DNA from: Rhodoferax sp.
GTDB lineage: Bacteria; Pseudomonadota; Gammaproteobacteria; Burkholderiales; Burkholderiaceae_C
Direction of reading: 5' to 3'
NCBI GenBank assembly: GCA_020048795.1
Contig: JAIFMA010000048.1
Location: 1 to 15,525, forward strand
DNA length: 15,525 nucleotides
Made by a program: the position numbers and the translations under genes. Below the pieces are notes generated by a model. That model ran no database searches, was not told the DNA's origin, and saw only the letters and a program-made list of their open reading frames with translations. Positions 1 to 7,566 of the stretch are shown piece after piece (position 1 is the first letter of the stretch; every line of letters begins with the position of its first letter).

Positions 1-819
1 CTGGGCATAGACGCACTAGGGTACGAACCGGCAGAAAAAGAGCGGCTGTTGCAGGCCATCAGCCGCCCCTACGGCATGATTCTGGTGACCGGCCCGACCG
101 GTTCCGGCAAGACGGTGTCGCTCTACACCTGCCTGAATCTGCTCAACAAACCTGACGTGAACATTGCCACGGCTGAAGACCCCTCTGAAATCAACTTGCC
201 CGGCGTCAACCAGGTCAATGTCAATGAGAAAGCCGGGCTGACCTTTGCCGCTGCGCTGCGTTCATTTTTGCGACAAGACCCCGACATCATCATGGTGGGC
301 GAAATTCGCGACCTGGAAACCGCCGACATCGCCATCAAGGCCTCGCAAACCGGCCACCTGGTGTTATCCACACTGCACACCAATGACGCGCCAGCCACGC
401 TCACCCGCATGCGCAACATGGGCATCGCCCCCTTCAACATTGCCTCAAGCGTGATCCTGATCACGGCTCAACGGTTGGCGCGGCGGCTGTGTCCGAGTTG
501 CAAGTCGGTGATCGACATTCCGCAAAAAACCCTGCTTGACGCTGGCTTCAAGCCAGAAGACCTTGACGGATCATGGAAACCCTACCATCCGGTGGGCTGC
601 AATGCCTGCAACCATGGTTACAAGGGCCGGGTCGGGCTCTACCAGGTGATGCCGATCAGCGAAGAGATCCAGCGCATCATCCTGCGCGACGGCAGTGCCC
701 TTGAAATCGGCGAACAGGCCCGGCGCGAGGGTGTCAACACGCTGCGCGAAGCCGGTCTGCACAAGGTGAAAATGGGGCTGACATCACTGGAAGAAGTTCT
801 GGCCGTGTCCAACGAATAG
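1..819 (+). CDS. pilB: Type IV pilus assembly ATPase PilB, C-terminal part (5' end outside window)
   Basis: This is the hexameric cytoplasmic ATPase that drives pilus extension by turning the PilC platform. The frame is open from base 1, so the gene enters from the left. About 272 residues are present of a protein that is usually about 570. Visible motifs are Walker A GPTGSGKT (bases 91-114), an Asp-box region after it (TAEDPSE), Walker B with the acidic GEIRD (286-312), and the His box TGHLVLSTLHTNDA. A zinc-binding tetracysteine set follows: CPSC with Cys codons at 490 and 499, and CNAC with Cys codons at 598 and 607. The tetracysteine region is typical of PilB/GspE extension ATPases and argues against the retraction ATPase PilT. 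It is followed 44 bases later by pilC, the usual pil order. The N-terminal domain cannot be checked. Confidence 0.95.
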   Translation: MGIDALGYEPAEKERLLQAISRPYGMILVTGPTGSGKTVSLYTCLNLLNKPDVNIATAEDPSEINLPGVNQVNVNEKAGLTFAAALRSFLRQDPDIIMVGEIRDLETADIAIKASQTGHLVLSTLHTNDAPATLTRMRNMGIAPFNIASSVILITAQRLARRLCPSCKSVIDIPQKTLLDAGFKPEDLDGSWKPYHPVGCNACNHGYKGRVGLYQVMPISEEIQRIILRDGSALEIGEQARREGVNTLREAGLHKVKMGLTSLEEVLAVSNE

Positions 820-863
820 ACCAACCGTCGCCAAGTATCCAACCAACCACCCGGCACCACACC

Positions 864-2081
864 ATGGCTACTGAAAAATCAAAAGGCCCCAAAGAATTCG
901 TCTTTGAATGGGAAGGCAAAGATCGCAACGGCAAGCAGGTGCGCGGTGAAACCCGCGCTGCTGGCGAAAACCAGGTGCAAGCAGCACTGCGCCGCCAGGG
1001 CGTGATGCCGTCCAAGATCAAGAAGCGCCGCATGAGCGCTGGCAAACGCATCAAACCCAAGGACATGGCCATCTTCACACGCCAGCTCGCCACCATGATG
1101 AAAGCTGGCGTACCGCTGCTGCAGGCTTTTGACATTGTGGGCCGGGGCAACCCCAACCCGAGCGTCACCAGGCTGCTCAACGACATCCGCACCGATGTCG
1201 AAACCGGCACCTCGCTGTCGGTAGCATTTCGCAAGTACCCGTTGTACTTTGACAACCTGTACTGCAACCTGGTCGAAGCCGGTGAAGCCGCCGGTATTCT
1301 GGACCAGTTGCTCGACCGCCTGGCGGTGTACATGGAAAAAACCGAGGCCATGAAGTCCAAGATCAAGTCAGCGCTGATGTACCCGATCTCGGTGCTGATC
1401 GTGGCTTTTGTGGTCACCGCCGTGATCATGATTTTTGTCGTGCCCTCGTTCAAGGAAGTGTTCTCAAGTTTTGGCGCCGATCTGCCCGCGCCAACCCTGT
1501 TCGTGATCGCCATGAGCGAGTTTTTCATCAAGTACTGGTGGCTGATCTTTGGCGGCCTGGGCGGTGGTTTCTACTTCTTCATGCAGGCCTGGCAGCGCAG
1601 CAAAAAGGTGCAGATCTTCATGGACAAGCTGATGCTGAAACTGCCGATTTTTGGCGTGCTGGTCGAAAAATCCAGCATTGCGCGCTGGACCCGCACCCTC
1701 TCGACCATGTTTGCTGCGGGTGTGCCCTTGGTGGAGGCGTTGGACTCGGTGGGTGGTGCCGCCGGCAACTGGGTGTTCGAGTCGGCCACCCTCAAGATCC
1801 AGCAGGAAGTCTCCACCGGCACAGCGCTGACTACGGCGATGACCAACGCCAACCTGTTCCCGTCGATGGTGCTGCAGATGTGCGCCATTGGTGAGGAATC
1901 GGGCTCGATTGACCACATGCTGGGCAAGTCCGCCGACTTTTACGAAGCCGAGGTGGACGACATGGTGGCCGGTATTTCAAGCCTGATGGAGCCCATCATC
2001 ATCGTGATTCTGGGTACCGTGATTGGCGGCATTGTGGTGGCCATGTACCTGCCGATCTTCAAGCTCGGTCAGGTGGTTTGA
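864..2081 (+). CDS. pilC: Type IV pilus inner-membrane platform protein PilC
   Basis: PilC is the polytopic inner-membrane platform that couples the PilB motor to pilin insertion. The 405-residue length is normal for the family. The N-terminus (KEFVFEWEGKDRNGKQVRGE) matches the typical PilC/GspF opening. Two T2SSF repeats follow, at roughly residues 70-193 and 270-393. Predicted membrane helices lie at about 173-193, 224-243 and 375-398, the last containing the PIIIVILGTVIGGIVVAMYLPIF segment. The ATG at 864 is the first start compatible with the family N-terminus. No clear Shine-Dalgarno sequence is seen before it, so translation may be partly coupled to pilB. Its TGA shares one base with the pilD ATG. 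Confidence 0.95.
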   Translation: MATEKSKGPKEFVFEWEGKDRNGKQVRGETRAAGENQVQAALRRQGVMPSKIKKRRMSAGKRIKPKDMAIFTRQLATMMKAGVPLLQAFDIVGRGNPNPSVTRLLNDIRTDVETGTSLSVAFRKYPLYFDNLYCNLVEAGEAAGILDQLLDRLAVYMEKTEAMKSKIKSALMYPISVLIVAFVVTAVIMIFVVPSFKEVFSSFGADLPAPTLFVIAMSEFFIKYWWLIFGGLGGGFYFFMQAWQRSKKVQIFMDKLMLKLPIFGVLVEKSSIARWTRTLSTMFAAGVPLVEALDSVGGAAGNWVFESATLKIQQEVSTGTALTTAMTNANLFPSMVLQMCAIGEESGSIDHMLGKSADFYEAEVDDMVAGISSLMEPIIIVILGTVIGGIVVAMYLPIFKLGQVV

Positions 2082-2926
2082 TGGTTTATTTGTCGCAGGG
2101 CCTCGATGCCAGCCTGCTAGGCTTGCTCGGGCTGCTGATTGGCAGCTTTCTGAATGTGGTGATCTACCGCTTGCCCGTGATCATGGAGTCGCAATGGAAG
2201 GTTGAATGCGCTGATCTGGCCGGGCAGGCGTTGCCGGACGGCGAACCTTTCAACCTGGTGGTGCCGCGCTCGCGCTGCCGCCATTGCGGTCATCAAATCA
2301 AGTGGCTGGAGAACATCCCGCTCATCAGCTATGTGATGCTGCGCGGCAAGTGCAGCGAGTGCCTGACACCCATCAGCCTGCGTTACCCTGCCATCGAGCT
2401 GGTTACCGGTGCGCTGTTTTTCTTTTGTGCCTGGCGCTTTGGTGCCACACCATTGGCGCTGGTCTGGTGCGGGTTCTCAGCCGCACTGTTGACACTGGCA
2501 ATGATTGACTGGGACACCACCCTGCTGCCTGACAGCATCACCCTGCCCTTGCTATGGGCGGGCCTGATCGCCGCCGCGCTGGGTCTGACCCGCATCCCCC
2601 TGGCTGATGCGTTCTGGGGGGCGGTGGGCGGCTATATGTCCTTGTGGCTGGTTTATTGGGGGTTCAAACTGGTTACCGGCAAAGAGGGCATGGGTTTTGG
2701 CGACTTCAAACTGTTTGCCGCATTGGGCACCTGGTTTGGCTGGCAGGCGCTGATTCCGATCATTTTGATGTCCTCGGTGATTGGCGCGGTGGTTGGGGTG
2801 GCCATGAAGTTCTCCAGCGGACTGCGTGAAGGTGGCTACATTCCGTTCGGGCCCTTTCTGGCGGGTGCCGGTTTGACGGTTTTGCTGGTCGGACCTCAGG
2901 CCATTTTGAGTATGGTGGGGCTTTAG
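2081..2926 (+). CDS. pilD: Prepilin leader peptidase / N-methyltransferase PilD
   Basis: This inner-membrane aspartyl protease cleaves the leader of type IV prepilins (and type II pseudopilins) and methylates the new N-terminus. With the ATG at 2081 it has 281 residues. A TTG three bases upstream is possible, but the TGATG overlap with the pilC stop favours ATG. The first helix (LLGLLGLLIGSFLNVVIYRLP) is the usual start. A cytoplasmic loop carries two CxxC pairs (Cys66/69 and Cys91/94), as in bifunctional PilD enzymes. The catalytic aspartates sit in the IDWD motif (143-145) and in GFGDFK (Asp208). Several further hydrophobic helices follow. It is adjacent to coaE, a common arrangement in beta- and gammaproteobacteria. 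Confidence 0.95.
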   Translation: MVYLSQGLDASLLGLLGLLIGSFLNVVIYRLPVIMESQWKVECADLAGQALPDGEPFNLVVPRSRCRHCGHQIKWLENIPLISYVMLRGKCSECLTPISLRYPAIELVTGALFFFCAWRFGATPLALVWCGFSAALLTLAMIDWDTTLLPDSITLPLLWAGLIAAALGLTRIPLADAFWGAVGGYMSLWLVYWGFKLVTGKEGMGFGDFKLFAALGTWFGWQALIPIILMSSVIGAVVGVAMKFSSGLREGGYIPFGPFLAGAGLTVLLVGPQAILSMVGL

Positions 2927-2929
2927 TCG

Positions 2930-3530
2930 ATGACGGCTGCCTTCAAGTTGGGGCTGACTGGCGGCATTGGTTGCGGTAAAAGCACGGTGGCCTCCCTACT
3001 GGCCGAATTGGGCGCGGCGGTCCGGCGGACTGGCGATAACACCCATTGGTCAAGCTTTTGGTGCCGATTTCATCACCCCCGAAGGTGCCATGGACCGCGA
3101 CCGCATGCGCCACCTGGCCTACGCCGACCCCGGCGCGCGCAGACGTCTGGAGGCCATCATTCATCCACTGGTGAACCAGGAAATCTGGTGCCAGGCCCAC
3201 GCCGCCGAGGCGGCCGGCAAGTGCTGCCTGGTGTTTGATGTGCCACTGCTGGTGGAGTCCACCCACTGGCGCCAGCAGCTTGACAAGGTGTTGGTGGTGG
3301 ACTGCAGCCCCGAGACCCAGATCGCCCGTGTGATGGCCCGCAGCGCGCTGGATCGCTCGGCGGTGGAAGCCATCATGGCCGCGCAGGCCAGCCGCGCGCA
3401 GCGCCTTGCAGTAGCTGATCTGGTGATTTTGAACGAAGATATTTCCCTGACCGAACTGGCGCAACAGGTGCAAAAGCTCGCACCTGGCTTCGGGCTATCA
3501 TCGACCCACATCAAGACTCTTGCAGACTAG
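2930..3530 (+). pseudogene. coaE: Dephospho-CoA kinase CoaE, disrupted by a frameshifting internal deletion
   Basis: CoaE phosphorylates dephospho-CoA, the last step of coenzyme A synthesis. The reading frame from ATG 2930 gives a clean N-terminus with the P-loop GLTGGIGCGKST (residues 8-19) and ALLAELGAAV-like sequence. After the Val codon at 3020-3022 it turns to non-homologous sequence and stops at 3238. From 3024 the next frame resumes good CoaE sequence (GGLAI, QAFGADFITPEGAMDRDRMR, then IIHPLV and FDVPLLVES) to the TAG at 3528-3530. The segment normally between these parts, with the conserved DADxISR-type motif after GAAV, is absent in every frame. The span is 601 bases. Restoring about 38 bases gives 639, or 212 residues, a normal CoaE size. 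Since CoaE is usually essential, either another copy exists or this is an assembly or strain-specific lesion. Start spacing is 3 bases after pilD. Confidence 0.85.
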
Positions 3531-3531
3531 C

Positions 3532-4287
3532 GTGATCCTCTACGAATACCCCTTGCACGAGCGCATTCGCACATATTTGCGGCTCGAACATCTTTTCTTG
3601 CGACTGCACCAGCTCGCGGCGCGCATCGACGACCTGGACCACCATTTTGCGCTGGCCACCCTGTTCGAGATCATCGACGTGGCTGCGCGGGCTGACCTGA
3701 AATCTGACTTGCTCAAAGACCTGGACAAGCAAAAACACCTGCTCGACGGCTATCGGGGCAACCCCGCCATTGCCGAGGCGGTGCTGGACAAGGTGATTGG
3801 CGAGTTGGACCAATGCTTCAACGCATTGAACAGCCAGCCCGGCAAGGCCGGACAGTCGTTGACCGAAAACGACTGGCTGATGAGCATTCGCAGCCGCATC
3901 AGCATCCCCGGTGGCACCTGCGAATTTGACCTGCCCTCCTATTACGCCTGGCAGCACAAAACCGGGGTCAGTCGCCAAGCCGATCTGGCCCAGTGGACCA
4001 GCACACTCGATGCGCTGGGTGACGCTGTGCATCTGCTGCTCAAGCTGCTGCGCGACTCCGGATCGCCGCAAAAGGTCATCGCCAATGGCGGGCAATTCCA
4101 GCAAAGTCTGCCGCAAGGGCGCACTTTTTTGCTGTTGCGGCTGGCACTTGAGGTGTCGCTGGAGTTGATTCCAGAGATCAGCGGCAACCGGTTGATGGTG
4201 TCGGTGCGCTTGATGCGCCAGGGCGAAGACCACCGACCGCACCCCGTCACTGACGATGTGGCCTTTGAGTTGGCTTTGTGTTCATGA
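3532..4287 (+). CDS. zapD: Cell division protein ZapD (FtsZ-bundling, DUF1342)
   Basis: ZapD (YacF) binds the FtsZ C-terminal tail and cross-links protofilaments in the Z ring. The GTG at 3532 gives the family start M-ILYEYPLHERIRTYLRLEHLF. A TTG at 3520 would add four residues overlapping coaE and is less likely. The product is 251 residues, the usual length. The N-terminal half is helical and charged (LHQLAARIDDLDHHFALATLFEI). The central IPGGTCEFDLPSYYAW segment is the most recognisable family signature. The gene starts one base after the coaE stop and its TGA overlaps the yacG ATG by four bases. This pilD-coaE-zapD-yacG order is conserved in many proteobacteria and suggests one transcript. 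Confidence 0.93.
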   Translation: MILYEYPLHERIRTYLRLEHLFLRLHQLAARIDDLDHHFALATLFEIIDVAARADLKSDLLKDLDKQKHLLDGYRGNPAIAEAVLDKVIGELDQCFNALNSQPGKAGQSLTENDWLMSIRSRISIPGGTCEFDLPSYYAWQHKTGVSRQADLAQWTSTLDALGDAVHLLLKLLRDSGSPQKVIANGGQFQQSLPQGRTFLLLRLALEVSLELIPEISGNRLMVSVRLMRQGEDHRPHPVTDDVAFELALCS

Positions 4288-4490
4288 CATCGGCCGCAGC
4301 CGATCCGCAAACACCCGTTCGCTGGGTGGACTGCCCCACCTGCGGTGGCCAAAGCCTTTATGCGCCGAGCAATACGTTTCGACCGTTTTGCTGTCAACGC
4401 TGCAAACAGATCGACCTCGGAGCCTGGGCCAGCGAGCAATTTGCCGTGCCTGCACCACCCGAGCCAGCGTCCGGTCTATCCGGGCATTGA
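4284..4490 (+). CDS. yacG: DNA gyrase inhibitor YacG, zinc-binding
   Basis: YacG is a small zinc protein that binds GyrB and inhibits gyrase in E. coli. The 68-residue product carries the complete family signature: CPTCG, then NTFRPFC-CQR-C followed by KQIDLGAWASEQFAVP. The four zinc ligands are therefore present (CxxC plus CxxxC). The C-terminal tail is short and rich in Pro, Ala and Ser, as is common. The start is the ATG in the ATGA overlap with the zapD stop, which implies translational coupling. In-frame codons a few bases upstream would be inside zapD and are not needed. It ends 52 bases before the convergent nudix gene. Confidence 0.92.
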   Translation: MTSAAADPQTPVRWVDCPTCGGQSLYAPSNTFRPFCCQRCKQIDLGAWASEQFAVPAPPEPASGLSGH

Positions 4491-4497
4491 CCATCTT

Positions 4498-4564
4498 GAA
4501 AATAGCACAAAAAGTGCCTCCAGCCCAGCATCCATCTGCGCCTCAAGCTACTGAATATGTAGCG
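4498..4564. repeat. Degenerate interspersed repeat, copy 1, between yacG and nudix
   Basis: This stretch lies between two convergent genes and runs into the nudix 3' end. It shares an ungapped layout with 14678-14743: AAAAA (4509-4513), AGCCC exactly 13 bases after the start of that block, GCGC, AGCTA, and a terminal ATGTAGCG. By-eye alignment of 4509-4564 with 14688-14743 gives about 35 of 56 identical bases, with the matches in blocks. From memory, related short repeats ending in AGCTA-n-TGTAGC are common between genes in Comamonadaceae. The nudix stop codon (4543-4545, minus strand) and its last residues lie inside the repeat. Confidence 0.6.
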
Positions 4565-5034
4565 CCTTTGAAGTGACTTTCCTCAGCCAGCCAGTGCAAC
4601 ACCGGCACCGTGCCGGGTAACACAGGCACCACCGTCACCGGCAACTGTTGCCAGGAAAAGGACTGCGCCTCGCGCATCTGCAGTTCACCGACCCAATCGT
4701 GCACCTTGCAAAAATGCAGTCGCACCAAGGCATGCGGGTAGTCCACCAGTTCCTCGCGCCAGCGTTCAATGCCACCTGTCTCGATACCAAGTTCTTCGCG
4801 CAATTCGCGGCGAAGCGCCTGCTCAACACTCTCAGCCGCTTCGAGCTTGCCGCCGGGAAATTCCCAGTAACCCGCGTAAACCTTGCCAGCAGGCCGTGAG
4901 GTCAACAAAAAATTGCCGTTGGCAAGCATCAGCACACCCACCGCCACGTCAACCACAGACCGGTCCGGCCCGCCGGCGCGTGCCAGGTTGCCGTCCGCCA
5001 CCAGAGGCACTTGGGTGACTGATTGGCCCGTCAT
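4543..5034 (-). CDS. Nudix hydrolase, MutT-like (probable 8-oxo-dGTP diphosphatase)
   Basis: Nudix enzymes hydrolyse nucleoside diphosphates linked to another group. The MutT type removes 8-oxo-dGTP from the nucleotide pool. The 163-residue protein has a perfect Nudix box at residues 62-84: Gly62, Glu68, then REL-R-EELGI with Glu77, Glu80 and Glu81 as metal ligands. The preceding RPAGKVYAGYWEFPGGK is typical of MutT and close relatives. The chosen ATG (5032-5034) sits in an ATGA overlap with the upstream ATPase gene. The open frame extends further upstream to 5235 but that part only mirrors the ATPase gene. The last residues (about GATYSVA) and the stop are encoded by an interspersed repeat, so the original C-terminus was probably altered. 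In many betaproteobacteria this gene is labelled mutT. Exact substrate is not shown by sequence. Confidence 0.9.
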   Translation of the reverse strand: MTGQSVTQVPLVADGNLARAGGPDRSVVDVAVGVLMLANGNFLLTSRPAGKVYAGYWEFPGGKLEAAESVEQALRRELREELGIETGGIERWREELVDYPHALVRLHFCKVHDWVGELQMREAQSFSWQQLPVTVVPVLPGTVPVLHWLAEESHFKGATYSVA

Positions 5035-5909
5035 GCGCCGAGTGCGTGCTGGCCGGCGTAGTCGCGGGCAAATTGGTACGCCACCCGGCCACTGCGGGAG
5101 CCACGCTCTAGCGCCCAGACCAGAGCCAGAGGTCGTGCCGCATCGATCGCACCCTGGCTGATGCCAAAGGAATCGAGCCACTGCGCCACAATCGCCAAGT
5201 ATTCGTCCTGGGCAAACGGGTAAAAGCTGACCCACAGGCCAAAACGCTCGGACAATGAGATTTTTTCTTCCACACCTTCACCCGGGTGCACCTCGCCGTC
5301 CTCGGTATGGGTGTAGCTGAGGTTTTCCTTCATGTACTCGGGCAACAGGTGGCGCCGGTTGCTGGTGGCGTAAATCAGCACATTGGCGGTAGTGGCCGCC
5401 ACCGATCCGTCCAGAATCGACTTGAGTGCCTTGTAGCCAGGCTCGCCATCTTCAAAGCTCAGGTCATCACAAAACACGATGAATTTCTCCGGTCGATCCG
5501 ACACCAGGTCCACCATATCGGGCAGGTCAGTCAGATCGGCTTTGTCCACTTCAATCAAGCGCAGGCCCTGTCCGGCGTATTCGTTGAGGCAGGCTCGGAT
5601 CAGGGACGACTTGCCGGTGCCACGCGCGCCGGTGAGCAAGACGTTGTTGGCCAGTTGACCCCGGACAAACTGCAGCGTGTTGCGCTGTATTTTTTCTTTT
5701 TGCGCATCGATTGCCTTCAAGTCGTCCAGACGCATGGCGCCAATATGGCGCACCGGCTCCAGGCTGCTGCGACCAGCACTGCGCTTGCGATAGCGGTAGG
5801 CGCACGACGCTTGCCAGTCTGGCTGCGTCAGCGCTTGTGGCAACACCGCTTCAAGACGCGCCATCAACTGCTCTGCGCGCTGCAGCAGAGGCTCAAAACC
5901 CGGATTCAT
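5031..5909 (-). CDS. P-loop ATPase of the DUF815 (AAA-like) family
   Basis: The 292-residue protein is an uncharacterised ATPase commonly found beside argJ and a mutT-like gene in betaproteobacteria. Walker A GARGTGKS is at residues 94-101, Walker B FIVFCDD at 143-149, and a sensor-like ATSNRRH at 181-187. A helical N-terminal section of about 90 residues precedes the ATPase core, and LLPEYMKEN follows the sensor. There are no membrane helices or signal peptide, so it is expected in the cytoplasm. Its ATG overlaps the argJ stop by four bases and its stop overlaps the nudix start by four bases, so the three genes are probably cotranslated. Biological role and client are unknown. The family call is secure; no function should be inferred from position alone. 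Confidence 0.88.
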   Translation of the reverse strand: MNPGFEPLLQRAEQLMARLEAVLPQALTQPDWQASCAYRYRKRSAGRSSLEPVRHIGAMRLDDLKAIDAQKEKIQRNTLQFVRGQLANNVLLTGARGTGKSSLIRACLNEYAGQGLRLIEVDKADLTDLPDMVDLVSDRPEKFIVFCDDLSFEDGEPGYKALKSILDGSVAATTANVLIYATSNRRHLLPEYMKENLSYTHTEDGEVHPGEGVEEKISLSERFGLWVSFYPFAQDEYLAIVAQWLDSFGISQGAIDAARPLALVWALERGSRSGRVAYQFARDYAGQHALGA

Positions 5910-7135
5910 GAGCGGTAGTCGGCGTTGATCGACACATAGTCGTGGCTCAGATCACAAGTCCACACGGTATCTGCGGCTGTACCGCGCCCCAGCACCACGC
6001 GCACCGTGATCTCGCTTTGCTGCATGACGCGCTGTCCCTCTTCTTCACGGTACGCCGGGTTGCGACCGCCCTGCACGGCCACCAGCACGTTGTCGAGATA
6101 CAGGTCAATACGCGTCTGGTCCAGATCAGCAATACCCGCATAACCGACGGCCGCCAGAATCCGGCCCAGGTTGGGGTCGCTGGCAAAAAAGGCGGTTTTG
6201 ACCAGCGGCGAATGCGCAATCGCGTAAGCCACCTGACGACACTCAGCAGTTGTCTGACCCCCTTCCACCTTGATGGTGATGAACTTGGTGGCGCCTTCGC
6301 CATCACGCACAATGGCTTGTGCCAGTTGCTGCGCCACCCCCAGCATGGCTGCACGCAATGCCTGGCCAGCCGAACTGGACAGGCAGTCAATGGTGGGATG
6401 CACCGCCTGGTTGGTGGCGATGACCACAAACGAGTCGTTGGTGGAAGTGTCGCCATCGACGGTAACGCGGTTGAATGACCCCTCAGCCAGTTCAGTGGCC
6501 AGTTGTTTCATCACTGCCGGGTTGACGCAGGCGTCGGTGGCCATCAAGCCCAGCATGGTCGCCATGTTGGGGCGAATCATGCCGGCCCCTTTGCTGATAC
6601 CGGTGATGCTGACCCGTGCACCGTCAATCATCACCTGCGCGCCAAAGGCTTTGGGCGCTGTGTCGGTGGTCATGATGGCCTCGGCCGCGCGCAACCAGTT
6701 ATCGGCGCGGGCATCAGCCAGGGCTGCATCCAGCCCGGCCTCAATGCGCTCGATCGGCAGGGTTTCCATGATCACGCCGGTGGAAAACGGCAATACCTGT
6801 TGTGCATCAATCTTCAGATGCCCCGCCAATGCCCGACAGGTGCTGATGGCACGAGCCAGACCGTCGGCACCGGTACCGGCGTTGGCGTTACCCGTGTTGA
6901 TCAGCATGGCGCGAATACCCTGAGCGCCCCCCAGATGCTCGCGGCATACCTGCACCGGCGCGGCGCAAAACCGATTCTGGGTAAAAACGCCCGCCACCGA
7001 TGCCTGCTCATCAATCAGCACCACCGTCAGGTCTTTGCGATTGGCTTTACGAATACCGGCTTCAGTCACACCGATGCGCACACCGGCAATGGGGAAAAGT
7101 TCAGCAGGCTTGGGGGCAGCGAGATTGACAGACAT
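5906..7135 (-). CDS. argJ: Glutamate N-acetyltransferase / ornithine acetyltransferase ArgJ
   Basis: ArgJ transfers the acetyl group of N-acetylornithine to glutamate in the cyclic arginine pathway. Some members also use acetyl-CoA. The 409-residue protein covers the whole family length. The self-cleavage motif ATML is at residues 192-195 within GAGMIRPNMATMLGLMATDA, so Thr193 becomes the N-terminal nucleophile of the beta chain. Other conserved parts are LINTGNANAGTG (78-89), VLPFSTGVIME (114-124) and DGEGATKFI near the middle of the beta chain. The ATG at 7133-7135 fits the family N-terminus (pre-GVRIGVTEAGIRK). A weak purine stretch precedes it. It is the first gene of the minus-strand group argJ-ATPase-nudix. 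Whether it is mono- or bifunctional cannot be told here. Confidence 0.96.
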   Translation of the reverse strand: MSVNLAAPKPAELFPIAGVRIGVTEAGIRKANRKDLTVVLIDEQASVAGVFTQNRFCAAPVQVCREHLGGAQGIRAMLINTGNANAGTGADGLARAISTCRALAGHLKIDAQQVLPFSTGVIMETLPIERIEAGLDAALADARADNWLRAAEAIMTTDTAPKAFGAQVMIDGARVSITGISKGAGMIRPNMATMLGLMATDACVNPAVMKQLATELAEGSFNRVTVDGDTSTNDSFVVIATNQAVHPTIDCLSSSAGQALRAAMLGVAQQLAQAIVRDGEGATKFITIKVEGGQTTAECRQVAYAIAHSPLVKTAFFASDPNLGRILAAVGYAGIADLDQTRIDLYLDNVLVAVQGGRNPAYREEEGQRVMQQSEITVRVVLGRGTAADTVWTCDLSHDYVSINADYRS

Positions 7136-7566
7136 GGTTCACTTTCTGGATTCAACTCAAATCAGGAAAACACCGTCATGGAAAAAAATCGGGCACCGGG
7201 CCCGACGTGTGATAACCGGCTGTCAGGCCAGCTTGCCATGACATAGCTTGTATTGCCATGCAAAACAAATTGAGCATTGATTTATATAGGTTTTTCTAAT
7301 AAAAAATGCTTGTAGACCATTCGCATAACGAATTCGGTAGCAGTTTTACGTTATCTACTGTGATCGCTTGACGATTTTACTTTGCATTCGCCGCTGTCTA
7401 AACACAGAAATTACCCATTCACCGGTTCTGCCTGACAAGCACTCTCCGTACTTCATGGCTTATTCCCTTGCCAAAATATCTGTCTCTAGTAGATCGTTTC
7501 ATTAAAACAGATACAAATACAGTGATAATTGTCATGCTTCTACTTCCACTTTCGAAGGTGGTGACC
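7136..7566. other. Intergenic, AT-rich spacer between argJ and transposase remnant
   Basis: No convincing gene is seen. From about 7241 the base composition is visibly richer in A and T than the flanking genes, with runs such as TTTATATAGG and TTTTTCTAATAAAAAA. The open frame from 7468 merges into the transposase, but its first 33 codons do not resemble the family and are treated as leader sequence. The argJ promoter should lie at the left end on the minus strand, but I cannot place it with confidence. Sequence at 7301-7318 resembles the left half of the interspersed repeat seen at 4498 and 14678, but the right half does not. Confidence 0.5.
7546..7561 (+). promoter_or_regulatory. Imperfect palindrome covering the transposase ribosome-binding site
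   Basis: CCAC-T-TTCGAA-G-GTGG is a 16-base palindrome with one T/G pair. It contains the purine-rich AAGGTGG just before the GTG starts at 7561 and 7567. In RNA it could fold and cover the ribosome-binding site. Insertion sequences often limit transposase translation this way, so the role is an inference from position. Confidence 0.35.

Noticed and set aside
734..1531. Minus-strand open frame of 265 codons opposite pilC
   Set aside because: Shadow of pilC with low-complexity Ser/Arg composition and no recognisable domain.
2930..3238. Programmed frameshift in coaE
   Set aside because: A ribosomal shift would not restore the missing DAD-type segment, and no slippery heptamer is visible at the junction.
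4345..4576. Small open frames overlapping yacG in other frames
   Set aside because: yacG has all four zinc cysteines in the family pattern; the alternatives show no family features.
5286..5918. Plus-strand open frame of 210 codons
   Set aside because: Lies opposite the DUF815 ATPase gene, which has intact Walker motifs and 4-base overlaps with both neighbours.
6503..7246. Plus-strand open frame of 247 codons opposite argJ
   Set aside because: Antisense to the conserved argJ, and the composition is typical of a shadow frame.
7291..7353. Third copy of the interspersed repeat
   Set aside because: Only the left half (A run, then GTAG-CC at the right spacing) matches. The right half lacks the AGCTA and ATGTAGCG blocks at their positions.
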